Shown here piece after piece: positions 48,678-55,903 of a stretch of DNA of 64,000 bases. The position numbers and the translations under genes were made by a program. The stretch spans positions 1,612,001 through 1,676,000 of the forward strand of contig NZ_LT629757.1 of the NCBI RefSeq assembly GCF_900104965.1, in the 5' to 3' direction. The notes under the pieces were generated by a model. The model ran no database searches, was not told where the DNA came from, and worked only from the letters and a program-made list of their open reading frames with translations. Numbering within the stretch: the stretch's first letter is position 1; every line of letters starts with the position of its first letter. Source of the DNA: Nocardioides scoriae. Its GTDB lineage: Bacteria; Actinomycetota; Actinomycetes; Propionibacteriales; Nocardioidaceae.

Positions 48678-49646
48678 TTACTTCACGACCAGCGGGTTGA
48701 CGGGCGAGCCGCTGCCCAGGGCCACCTTGAGCGGCGCCGCGGCGTAGAAGAACTCGTAGACGCCGTCCTCGGCGCAGTCCTCGGCCAGCTGCTCGAGGTC
48801 GGCGATCTCGGTGAGCGTCACGCCCAGGTTGCGCATCAGGGCGTTGTGCAGCACCAGCGCGACCCCGTTGTTGGGATCGAAGGTGACCTCGTTGGCGATG
48901 GTGTCGGTGACCAGGTTGGGGATCTCCATGTCGGCGAACCACTGCACCAGCTCGGGGCTGTAGACCAGGCCGGGCTCGCAGAAGCCCTCGTAGAACTTCT
49001 CGCCCAGCGTGAAGAACAGCGAGATGTAGTTGGTGCGGATGACGAGGATGTCGCGCTTGCGCAGCTCGACGCCCTGGCTCTCCGCGCACGCGACCAGGTC
49101 CTCGTGGGTGTAGGTCTCGGCAGCGTCGAGGTTGTCCTTGCCGCGGAAGCGCGCCATGTCGAGCAGCACCGCACGGCCCACGACGCCGCGCTCGGCGATC
49201 GGCTGCACGCTGGCCTTCTGCAGGCCGCCGATCGTGGTGCGGGCGTCGTACCCGTTCCAGATCTGGCCGCCGTACCAGACGTGGCCGAGGGCGTCGTACT
49301 GCGTGGAGCCCTGGAGGAAGGCGTTGATCTTGTCGTCGGCGTAGTGCAGCCCGCCGGGGAAGGCCGGCCCCTTGCCGCCCTCGTCCCAGTCGCCCTCGTC
49401 GAGGATCTGGGTGCGCTCGGCCGGGGTGCGGCCGGGCCAGACCGGGTCACCCTTGGGGTCGCCGATGAGGCGCTGCAGCGTGAACACCTTGCCGCTCTTG
49501 ATGAGGCCGGCGGCGGCGAGCACCTGCTCGGGGCCGAGGTAGTTCAGCGAGCCGACCTCGTCGTCCTCCCCCCACTTGCCCCAGTTGGTCGGCGCGTCCG
49601 CGAGCAGGTCGGTGAGGTCGGGAGCGGCGGGAGCCTCGTCGGTCAT
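48678..49646 (-). CDS. Cyclase family protein (kynurenine formamidase-like)
   Basis: 322 aa. Pfam-type cyclase: GSTQYDALGHVWYGGQIWNGYDA is a Q-x-D-x3-H variant of the family's H-x-G-T-H-x-D metal site. Homologues in actinobacterial operons hydrolyse ring amides, lactones or esters of small acids. Leading gene of the minus-strand catabolic operon, with CAGGAGG before ATG. Divergent from the XRE-TetR regulator. Confidence 0.82.
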   Translation of the reverse strand: MTDEAPAAPDLTDLLADAPTNWGKWGEDDEVGSLNYLGPEQVLAAAGLIKSGKVFTLQRLIGDPKGDPVWPGRTPAERTQILDEGDWDEGGKGPAFPGGLHYADDKINAFLQGSTQYDALGHVWYGGQIWNGYDARTTIGGLQKASVQPIAERGVVGRAVLLDMARFRGKDNLDAAETYTHEDLVACAESQGVELRKRDILVIRTNYISLFFTLGEKFYEGFCEPGLVYSPELVQWFADMEIPNLVTDTIANEVTFDPNNGVALVLHNALMRNLGVTLTEIADLEQLAEDCAEDGVYEFFYAAAPLKVALGSGSPVNPLVVK

Positions 49647-49859
49647 GGGTGTCCTCCTGGACGTGGGACTGGCGGTGAGGTGGGGCGCGCAGGTCGGGCG
49701 GCGCGCCGGATGGCCCCGGGCGGGCAGGCGAGCGAACGCCCACTCGGGTTTCAGTATGACGAGGCTCACAATGGTCGGCCCACGAGCGCTCGTCAACCCC
49801 CGGCAGCGGCCGTTGCCCAGGTCCACCAGTTTTCAGCAATCCTGAACTACGCTGGCGCC
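49647..49859. promoter_or_regulatory. Divergent control region cyclase operon / XRE-TetR gene
   Basis: 213 nt. An inverted repeat TTCAG-CAATC-CTGAA lies at 49832-49846 next to the regulator start, and a related half-site GTTTCAG is near 49748. A minus-strand TTGACG (49791-49796) may be the -35 of the cyclase operon. The regulator ATG follows TACGCT by 6 nt, fitting a leaderless, self-controlled promoter. Confidence 0.45.
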
Positions 49860-50780
49860 ATGTCGTCACCTCGCGAGGACCGGGCCGCCCACCGGGCGGT
49901 GCTGGGCGCGACGGTGAGGCTGCTGCGTCGCCGCCGCGGCCTGACCCTGCGCGAGCTCGGCGACCGGCTCGGCGTCAGCACCGCCACGATGAGCGGCATC
50001 GAGACCGGCAAGACCGGTCTGTCGAGCGACCGGCTCTCCGAGCTGGCCGAGGTCCTGGGCGTCCCGGTCGACCAGCTGCTGGTCGCCACCGAGCCCGACC
50101 AGGTCCCCCCGGCGAGCGCCGTGCAGCCGTCGGCGCCGTCGCCCAGCGGCTCCTCGGCCGCCGACGCCGACTGGAGGCGCTACGACCCGCTCGAGTTCGA
50201 CCCCGCGCTGACGGGGGCGCTCTCGTCGTTCCTCGAGTTCGGCTACCACGGCGCCACGATGCGCACCATCGCCGAGCGGGCCGGCCTGTCGGTGCCGGGC
50301 CTCTACCACTACTACTCGAGCAAGCAGGAGATGCTGGCGACGCTGCTCGACCTCACCATGACCGACCTGCGGCGCCGCACCGAGGCCGCGCGCGACGAGG
50401 GACGCGACGTCGTCGAGCGCTTCGCCAACCTCGTGGAGTGCCTCGCGCTCTACCACACCCACCGCCGCGAGCTGGCCTTCGTGGGGGCCTCCGAGATGCG
50501 CAGCCTGGCCCCCGAGACGCACCTGCGCGTGGCCCACCAGCGCACGGCCGAGCAGCGGATGGTCGACGCCGAGGTCGAGGCCGGCGTGCGCAGCGGCGTC
50601 TTCGCCACGCCCCGGCCCCACGAGGCCTCCCGGGCGGTCGTCACCATGTGCACCGCGCTGGCGCAGTGGTTCCGCCACGACGGCCCGCAGCCGCCCGAGC
50701 ACGTCGCCGCGCTCTACGTCGACTTCGCGCTCGGCCTGGTGCGCGCCACCGGTATCCCGGCCGCACCCACCGACTCCTGA
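49860..50780 (+). CDS. XRE-TetR fusion transcriptional regulator
   Basis: 306 aa with two DNA-binding domains. Residues about 14-75 form an XRE helix-turn-helix (ATVRLLRRRRGLTLRELGDRLGVSTATMSGIETGKTGLSSDRLSELAEVLG). After a linker, residues about 105-165 form a TetR HTH (LTGALSSFLEFGYHGATMRTIAERAGLSVPGLYHYYSSKQEMLATLLD) with a helical TetR_C-like ligand domain to the end. It likely represses the divergent cyclase/ligase/APH operon, responding to an acyl-CoA. Each half is standard; the fusion is unusual. Confidence 0.85.
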   Translation: MSSPREDRAAHRAVLGATVRLLRRRRGLTLRELGDRLGVSTATMSGIETGKTGLSSDRLSELAEVLGVPVDQLLVATEPDQVPPASAVQPSAPSPSGSSAADADWRRYDPLEFDPALTGALSSFLEFGYHGATMRTIAERAGLSVPGLYHYYSSKQEMLATLLDLTMTDLRRRTEAARDEGRDVVERFANLVECLALYHTHRRELAFVGASEMRSLAPETHLRVAHQRTAEQRMVDAEVEAGVRSGVFATPRPHEASRAVVTMCTALAQWFRHDGPQPPEHVAALYVDFALGLVRATGIPAAPTDS

Positions 50781-50821
50781 GGGGTGTCGCCCGCGCCGCG
50801 GGCCGTCCCCGAGGAGTGACC

Positions 50822-51073
50822 ATGAACGTCTCCGCCCTGATGACCGACATCGACGACTGGTGCGGCACCCCGCACGGTCGCCCGCCGCGCCCGCCGTGGC
50901 TGCGCGACGCCCTCAGCGCGGTCGTGCTGACCGAGCTCTCGGCGGGCGCGGCCGGGGAGCGGCAGAAGGAGCTCTACGAGGTCGCGACCCGGCTCTACGA
51001 CTCCGTCGCCGAGCAGGTCGCCCTCAACCCGCAGCCGCTGCCGCCCGTCGACGTCCCCGTCATCGAGCACTGA
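50822..51073 (+). CDS. Small protein with NPQPLPP tail, unknown function
   Basis: 83 aa. Helical middle (ALSAVVLTELSAGAAGERQKELYEVATRLYDSVAEQVAL) followed by NPQPLPPVDVPVIEH. No signal or membrane segment. It lies 41 nt after the XRE-TetR gene on the same strand; GAGGAG precedes ATG. Its last 14 nt overlap the convergent membrane-protein gene. Family not recognised. Confidence 0.65.
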   Translation: MNVSALMTDIDDWCGTPHGRPPRPPWLRDALSAVVLTELSAGAAGERQKELYEVATRLYDSVAEQVALNPQPLPPVDVPVIEH

Positions 51074-51926
51074 CGCCGTCCCCCGGCTCGCCGTGGCGGG
51101 CCAGGGCGACCGCGCCCGCGACGGCCAGCACGAAGCCGGCGACCGCGACCGGCTCCCACCCGGGGCGGGTCCGGTCGCCGAGCAGCCAGACGCCGACCAG
51201 GGCGGGCACCACGGTCTCGCCGACCACCAGCGGGGCGGTCGCCACCGCGACCGAGCCGCGCTGCAGCGCCGTCGAGTACGCCAGCAGGGCCACCGCCCCG
51301 CCCAGCACCACGGCGTACGACGCGGGCTGGGCGAGCAGGTGGACCAGCCAGCCCGTCCGGCCCTCGCCGGGGCCGGGCGGGGGCAGCATCCGGGCGCCGA
51401 TCGAGGTCACCCCGAAGCCGAGGCCGGCGGCGGCGCCGAGCAGGGCGGCCCCGCGGCTGCCCGCGAGACGTCCCCAGAGCACGGCCAGGCCGACGAGCAG
51501 CGCCGTGGCCACGAGCAGCCCGACCTGCTCGCCCGTGGTGACGGGCGCGGCCCGCTCCGCGGCGGCCGAGAGCGCGACCAGCACCAGGCCGCCCACCACG
51601 ACCGCGAGCCCGACGCGGTCCGAGCGCCGCAACGGGGTGCGCAGCACCACCGCGCCCAGGGCGGCCGCCACGGCGAGGAAGGAGGCGACCACGGCCTGCA
51701 CCGCGAACAGCGGCAGGCTGCGCACGGCGACCAGGGCGAGCACGAAGCCCAGCCCGTCGAGACCGACCCCGAGCAGGTAGCGCCACGACCGCGCCAGGCG
51801 CAGCAGCAGCCGTGGGTCGAGGGTCTGCCCGGCCTCGGTGGACCGGGCGGCGACGGCCTGGAGCACCGACCCCGTGCCGTAGCAGAGGCTGGCAGCGGAC
51901 GCGCAGACCAGCCCGAGCAGCACCAC
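51060..51926 (-). CDS. DMT/EamA-like integral membrane protein
   Basis: 288 aa with about nine hydrophobic helices and small-residue-rich packing. Repeats such as VGLAVVVGGLVLVALSAAA and VALLAYSTALQRGSVAVATAPLVVGETVVPALVGVWLLGDRTRPGWEPVAVAGFVLAVAGAVAL resemble a drug/metabolite transporter half-repeat. Likely exports a small metabolite; substrate unknown. Convergent with the 83-aa gene. Confidence 0.75.
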   Translation of the reverse strand: MVLLGLVCASAASLCYGTGSVLQAVAARSTEAGQTLDPRLLLRLARSWRYLLGVGLDGLGFVLALVAVRSLPLFAVQAVVASFLAVAAALGAVVLRTPLRRSDRVGLAVVVGGLVLVALSAAAERAAPVTTGEQVGLLVATALLVGLAVLWGRLAGSRGAALLGAAAGLGFGVTSIGARMLPPPGPGEGRTGWLVHLLAQPASYAVVLGGAVALLAYSTALQRGSVAVATAPLVVGETVVPALVGVWLLGDRTRPGWEPVAVAGFVLAVAGAVALARHGEPGDGVSAR

Positions 51927-52009
51927 CGCAGGGTACGACGCACCACCTGGGCCGGACCACGCACCGGACCGCCCCTGATGCGCGGTCCCAGCGCCTGGTA
52001 GAACGAGTT

Positions 52010-53341
52010 GTGGCCTCGGGCGGTTTGACCCAGATCCGCCGGTTGGCGGCCCACCCGTCGAGCGTCGGCGCCGCCCGCCGGATCCTGCACGACCTGCTGC
52101 TCGGCACGCCCCACGAGTCGTTGCTCGCCGACGGCCAGCTCGCGCTCAGCGAGGTCGTCACCAACGCCCTGGTCCACGCCGGCACCGAGGTCGAGCTGCG
52201 CGTCGAGATCGGCGTCGGCGTGCGCGTCGAGGTGGCCGACGGCAGCCCCCACCTGCCGGCGCCGCGCACCTACGCCAGCCTCACCGCCACCGGCCGCGGG
52301 CTGCACCTGCTCGAGGAGCTGGTCGCGCGCTGGGGCGTCCGCTCCAGCGGCGGCGGCAAGACGGTCTGGTTCGAGCTGGGCGTGCGCTCCGACGCCCCCT
52401 CCTCGGCCGAGGGCGACCTGGACGGCGCCGGGGGCAGCACCGATGACGACCCTCGCGCCCGCGACGCCGCGACGGTGGTGCTGCTGAGCGTGCCGCTGCT
52501 GCTGCACGCCGCCTGGCAGATGCAGGCCGAGTCGCTGCTGCGCGAGCACCTGCTCAGCCAGCTCGACGAGGCGAACGGCACCGATCAGATCGAGCGCCAC
52601 GCGGCCGCGTCCGAGGCGCTCGCCGTGCTGCGCGACCAGCTTCCCGTGGCGGCGGTCGCGCCCGACCCCGCCACGCTGCTCGACGCGTCGACCGACCCGG
52701 CGCTCACGGCCGACCGGGTCGTGGTGCGCGTGCTGCCGGAGGCGCTGGCGCAGTTCGACCAGCTCCAGGAGCTGCTGCAGGCCGCGACCGCGATGGCCGA
52801 CGCGGGCGTCCTGCTGACGCCGCCGACCCAGCCCGAGGTGCGCTCGCTGCGGCGCTGGCTGTGCGGCGAGGTGCTCGAGCAGGCGCAGGGCCGTCCCCCG
52901 CGGCGCTGGGACGGCGGGGTCGGCACCGAGCCCACCCGTGCCCCCGCTGCCTGGGACGACGCCGCGGTGGCCCGGGTCACCGGCGCCACCACCGCGGTCA
53001 TCGCCGCCGACGACACCAACCGGATCCTGGCGGTGAGCCGTCCGGCGCTGGCCCTGCTGGGGTACGACGACCCCGCCGACCTGGTGCTCCACCGCCTCGT
53101 CGAGATCATCCCGGCGCGGTTCCGACAGGCCCACCTGTCGGGCTTCACGCTGCACCTGTACGCCGGCCGCTCGCCGCTGGTCGACCTCCCGGTCGTGGTC
53201 CCCGCCCTGCGCCGCGACGGCAGCGAGGTCTCGATCGGCATGACCATCCACGCCGAGCACCTCCCCCGCGGCCGTCGGGTCTTCCTGGCCCACCTGAGCG
53301 CCGTGCCCGCCCCGGACGGGGATTCCGAGACCGGAGGCTGA
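52010..53341 (+). CDS. RsbW-like ATPase fused to a PAS domain
   Basis: 443 aa from GTG 52010. Residues 1-135 are an HATPase_c domain of anti-sigma kinase type: ALSEVVTNALVHAGTEVELRVEIGVGVRVEVADGSP (N and G1 boxes) and GRGLHLLEELVARWGV. A helical middle (about 150-310) leads to a C-terminal PAS domain (VTGATTAVIAADDTNRILAVSRPALALLGYDDPADLVLHRLVEIIPARFRQAHLSG). No sigma factor, anti-anti-sigma or SpoIIE phosphatase is adjacent. Probable stress or redox signalling; target unknown. Confidence 0.8.
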   Translation: MASGGLTQIRRLAAHPSSVGAARRILHDLLLGTPHESLLADGQLALSEVVTNALVHAGTEVELRVEIGVGVRVEVADGSPHLPAPRTYASLTATGRGLHLLEELVARWGVRSSGGGKTVWFELGVRSDAPSSAEGDLDGAGGSTDDDPRARDAATVVLLSVPLLLHAAWQMQAESLLREHLLSQLDEANGTDQIERHAAASEALAVLRDQLPVAAVAPDPATLLDASTDPALTADRVVVRVLPEALAQFDQLQELLQAATAMADAGVLLTPPTQPEVRSLRRWLCGEVLEQAQGRPPRRWDGGVGTEPTRAPAAWDDAAVARVTGATTAVIAADDTNRILAVSRPALALLGYDDPADLVLHRLVEIIPARFRQAHLSGFTLHLYAGRSPLVDLPVVVPALRRDGSEVSIGMTIHAEHLPRGRRVFLAHLSAVPAPDGDSETGG

Positions 53342-53390
53342 TCCCGGGTCTCACCATCCGGAAGGCTCGTCAAAGTCGAGTGATCGGGTG

Positions 53391-53396
53391 TTGAAT
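53391..53396 (+). promoter_or_regulatory. -10 of a leaderless leader-peptide transcript
   Basis: TTGAAT, then GGGTCC, then ATG 53403, placing transcription start at the leader-peptide start codon. Confidence 0.4.
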
Positions 53397-53402
53397 GGGT
53401 CC

Positions 53403-53489
53403 ATGACCTGCTCGCTCGACCTGACGCCCCGGCTGACGCGCCGCCGCGCGGTCGACCTCATGTCGGTCACCAGCGCCATCTGTCGCTGA
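53403..53489 (+). CDS. Cysteine-type actinobacterial leader peptide
   Basis: 28 aa, ending in ...RRRAVDLMSVTSAICR. The pattern R-R-x-V-D-L-x-x-V-[ST]-S-A-[IL]-C-R is that of the short leader peptides placed before sulfur-assimilation genes in many actinobacteria, thought to control them by ribosome stalling at Cys. Here no sulfur gene follows; the next ORF is a 35-codon one at 53618. Role without a recognisable target is open. Confidence 0.6.
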   Translation: MTCSLDLTPRLTRRRAVDLMSVTSAICR

Positions 53490-53617
53490 CCCGTCCCGGC
53501 TCCCCGGCTCGCCACCCCGAGCCCGTCGCCGGACCACCGACCCAGGTCGTCCCGGGTCCTCGTGCCAGGACACCCGTCCCGCCCCGAGGGCCCACCCCGT
53601 CTCCGGAAGGCACTCCC

Positions 53618-53725
53618 GTGCACGTCACACCCGTCCCGCGCACCCGCACCCGCACCCGCACCCGCCATCCCCGCCGCCAGACGCTGCGCGTCCTCATCGC
53701 GACCGGGATCGCGCGGCTGGACTGA
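53618..53725 (+). CDS. Possible 35-aa Arg-rich peptide or gene remnant
   Basis: GTG start with GGAAGG (53605-53610) 7 nt upstream. Contains RTRTRTRTRHPRRQ and then TLRVLIATGIARLD before TGA. It may be a relic of the gene once controlled by the leader peptide, or a small real peptide. The rest of 53490-53805 shows no other feature. Confidence 0.35.
   Translation: MHVTPVPRTRTRTRTRHPRRQTLRVLIATGIARLD
53639..53662 (+). repeat. Four perfect CGCACC hexanucleotide repeats
   Basis: Encodes the RT-repeat of the small ORF. Tandem 6-mers keep the reading frame, and may change number by slippage. Confidence 0.7.
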
Positions 53726-53805
53726 GCGCCAGCCAGGCGCGCGGGACGCGTCGACCGGGCCGGGCTGCGGCTCGCTCGGCGCGTCCTGGTGTGTCCGGCG
53801 CCCCA

Positions 53806-53859
53806 CCCGGACGTCATCAGGATCGTGGGCTGGAGGCCACACCTCCGATGACGTCCGGG
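53806..53859. terminator. Long inverted repeat at the end of the DoxX gene
   Basis: Arms CCCGGACGTCATC (53806-53818) and GATGACGTCCGGG (53847-53859), 13 bp, with a 28-nt loop that itself contains GGAGG/CCTCC. It overlaps the last codons of the minus-strand DoxX-like gene. Confidence 0.5.
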
Positions 53860-54239
53860 CCGGTCGCGGCGCGCGGCGCCACGGCGCACGGCCCCCGGCG
53901 GGCCCACGCGACGAACGCGCTCAGCAGGCCCAGCACCAGCGGCAGCACCGCCGTCGCTCCCCCGCCCACGACGAGGTTGGCGACCACCGCGCACGCCATG
54001 GTGGCGGTCAGGCACACGGCGGCCAGCGGCGTCAGCCACGGACGCACCCGCGTGGCCGCCGGCAGCACGAGGCCGACGGCGCCCAGCACCTCGGCCACGC
54101 CGGCGATGCGGAAGAGCACGACCGGGATGCCGCTCGCGGCCGCCTCCAGGTCGGCGCCCGAGGACACCAGCTTGCCCAGCCCCACCGCCAGGAACGCCAC
54201 CGCCAGCAACGCCGACACCACCCACACGACCACCCTCAT
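53817..54239 (-). CDS. DoxX-like membrane protein
   Basis: 140 aa with four hydrophobic helices: VVVWVVSALLAVAFLAVGLGKLV, VVLFRIAGVAEVLGAVGLVLP, PWLTPLAAVCLTATMACAVVANLVVG and ATAVLPLVLGLLSAFVAW. Fits the DoxX family, whose members are linked to thiosulfate or redox functions. The role here is unknown. Confidence 0.82.
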   Translation of the reverse strand: MRVVVWVVSALLAVAFLAVGLGKLVSSGADLEAAASGIPVVLFRIAGVAEVLGAVGLVLPAATRVRPWLTPLAAVCLTATMACAVVANLVVGGGATAVLPLVLGLLSAFVAWARRGPCAVAPRAATGPDVIGGVASSPRS

Positions 54240-54387
54240 GCCGCACCCCTCTCGTCCGGATCCGCCGTCACGGGGGGCAGACCGGCACGAGCGGCGGGAC
54301 TCATCGCGCGGGGCGGGGTCGCTGCTGCGTCGGTGAGATCCGCGCGAGAACGGGCACAGGGCGGGCTCACCGACGAGAGGAACCACC

Positions 54388-54561
54388 ATGGGACTCGCTG
54401 ACAAGGCCAAGAACGCCGCCGAAGACCTCAAGGGCAAGGGCAAGGAGGCCACGGGCGAGGCGACCAACGACGACTCGCTCAAGGCCGAGGGCAAGACCGA
54501 CCAGACGAAGTCGTCGGCCAAGCAGGCCGGCGAGAACGTCAAGGACGTCTTCAAGGGCTGA
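54388..54561 (+). CDS. CsbD-like stress protein
   Basis: 57 aa, Lys/Asp/Glu/Gly-rich and disordered-looking: MGLADKAKNAAEDLKGKGKE, then ATGEATNDDSLKAEGKTDQT and a KDVFKG end. The pattern matches CsbD, a sigma-B-type general-stress protein of unknown mechanism. GAGAGGA lies 6 nt before ATG. Confidence 0.82.
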   Translation: MGLADKAKNAAEDLKGKGKEATGEATNDDSLKAEGKTDQTKSSAKQAGENVKDVFKG

Positions 54562-54626
54562 CCCGCCCGGCTCCACGCCGACGTCACGGTCGCGGCCCGC
54601 GGGCCCGGCCGTGGCGGCGTACGGCG

Positions 54627-55295
54627 TCAGGCGCCCAGCAGGTCGGCCAGCCCGACGAGGTCGTCGGCCTCCACCTCGGGTGCAAGCGCGTACGCCGGCC
54701 AGCCGGCCGCGCCGCGGCGTACCCACCCCGTCCGCAGGCCCGCCCGCGCCGCCCCGTCGAGGTCCCACGGGTGCACCGCGACCAGCATCGCCTCGCCCGC
54801 CGCGACCCCGCAGACCTCGAGCGCACGGGTGTAGGCACCGGCCAGCGGCTTCCAGCCCGGCCCGTCGGCCACGCTCAGCGTCTGCTCGACGACGTCGGCC
54901 AGACCGGCGCGCTCCAGCAGCGCGTCCGCGACTGCCGCGGAGCCGTTGCTCAGGGTGACCAGGCGGGTGCCGGACGCGTGCAGCGCCCGCAGGCCCGGCG
55001 CGACGTCGGCGTGCACGTCGAGCCGGGTGAAGGCCTCCATCACGGACGCAGCTCCCGCCTCGGGGTCCGCGGCACCGCGCGCGACCAGCCGCAGCCGCAG
55101 CGCCTCCGCGGCGACCTCGGCGAAGCCCGGGTTCTGCCCGACCGCGGTCAGCGCGAACCCGTCGCGCAGCACCCCGGCGAACCACGCCTCCCGCTCCCCC
55201 GGCTCCAGCCCGGCGGCGGCGAACGCGCCGTCCAGCCCGCTCAGGTCGGACAGGGTCTCGTTGACGTCGAGCACGATCACGGTGGGTCGGTCCAT
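54627..55295 (-). CDS. HAD hydrolase, haloacid dehalogenase type II-like
   Basis: 222 aa. HAD motif I is VLDVNETLSDL (nucleophile Asp9; DVNET is a variant of the usual DxF/YGT), motif II is TLSNGS, and motif III/IV region is PGWKPLAGAYTRALEVCGVAAGEAMLVAVHPWDLDGAARAGLRTGWVRR. Resembles (S)-2-haloacid dehalogenases but may be a phosphatase. Confidence 0.82.
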   Translation of the reverse strand: MDRPTVIVLDVNETLSDLSGLDGAFAAAGLEPGEREAWFAGVLRDGFALTAVGQNPGFAEVAAEALRLRLVARGAADPEAGAASVMEAFTRLDVHADVAPGLRALHASGTRLVTLSNGSAAVADALLERAGLADVVEQTLSVADGPGWKPLAGAYTRALEVCGVAAGEAMLVAVHPWDLDGAARAGLRTGWVRRGAAGWPAYALAPEVEADDLVGLADLLGA

Positions 55296-55398
55296 GCGGT
55301 GCTCGTACCCCGCAGCGACGACCCCGCGCCGACCTGAGCTGCCCGCGTGCGTCTGCCGTGACCGCGCCCCGGAGCCGCCCCGCAGGCGAGGGCTGAGG

Positions 55399-55791
55399 TC
55401 AGGCGTCGTGGTCAGGCGCGTACGCCGTCATGCGGATGGAGACGAGCAGCCCCGGGACCTCGGCGCCCAGCTTGGCGGCGTACCGCGCCGGCGGGTCGGA
55501 CGGGAACCAGCGGGCGTACTCCTCGTTCATGCCGGCGAAGTCGGCAGGGTCGGCGAGCAGCACCCCGACCTCGACGACGTCGTCGAGCGTGGCACCGGCC
55601 TCCTCGAGGATGGCCTCGCAGCTGGCCAGCGCCTGGCGGGTCTGGGCCCCGATGTCGTCACCGGCCATCCGACCCGTGCTCGGCACCAGGCCGGTGGTCC
55701 CCGAGACGAACACCTGGGAGCCGGCCCTGACGGCCTGGCTGAACAGCGGTGAGCTCGGTGCGTTCGGTGTCGTGATGATCTGTCGCGGCAT
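55399..55791 (-). CDS. RidA family protein
   Basis: 130 aa. Typical YjgF/YER057c/UK114 sequence: FSQAVRAGSQVFVSGTTGLVPSTGRMAGDDIGAQTRQALASCEAILEEAGATLDDVVEVGVLLAD, with the catalytic Arg in LLVSIRMTAYA. Deaminates reactive enamine/imine intermediates of PLP enzymes. Confidence 0.9.
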   Translation of the reverse strand: MPRQIITTPNAPSSPLFSQAVRAGSQVFVSGTTGLVPSTGRMAGDDIGAQTRQALASCEAILEEAGATLDDVVEVGVLLADPADFAGMNEEYARWFPSDPPARYAAKLGAEVPGLLVSIRMTAYAPDHDA

Positions 55792-55866
55792 CTCGGACCT
55801 CCTCGCCGAGCGTCCCACGCGTGCACTAGCAGAGCGAACGGGCAAAAGCCCGTGAGCTGGACAAAT

Positions 55867-55888
55867 GGTTGCCATACTGTTCGCAACC
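55867..55888. promoter_or_regulatory. Inverted repeat around the -10 of the orphan histidine kinase
   Basis: GGTTGC (55867-55872) and GCAACC (55883-55888) flank a -10-like CATACT (55873-55878). Possible operator covering the promoter. Confidence 0.35.
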
Positions 55889-55903
55889 TGGGCCAGGAGC
55901 GAG

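Noticed and set aside
53639-53662. CGCACC repeats as an array or origin element
   Set aside because: Only four 6-nt units, no associated genes or DnaA boxes.
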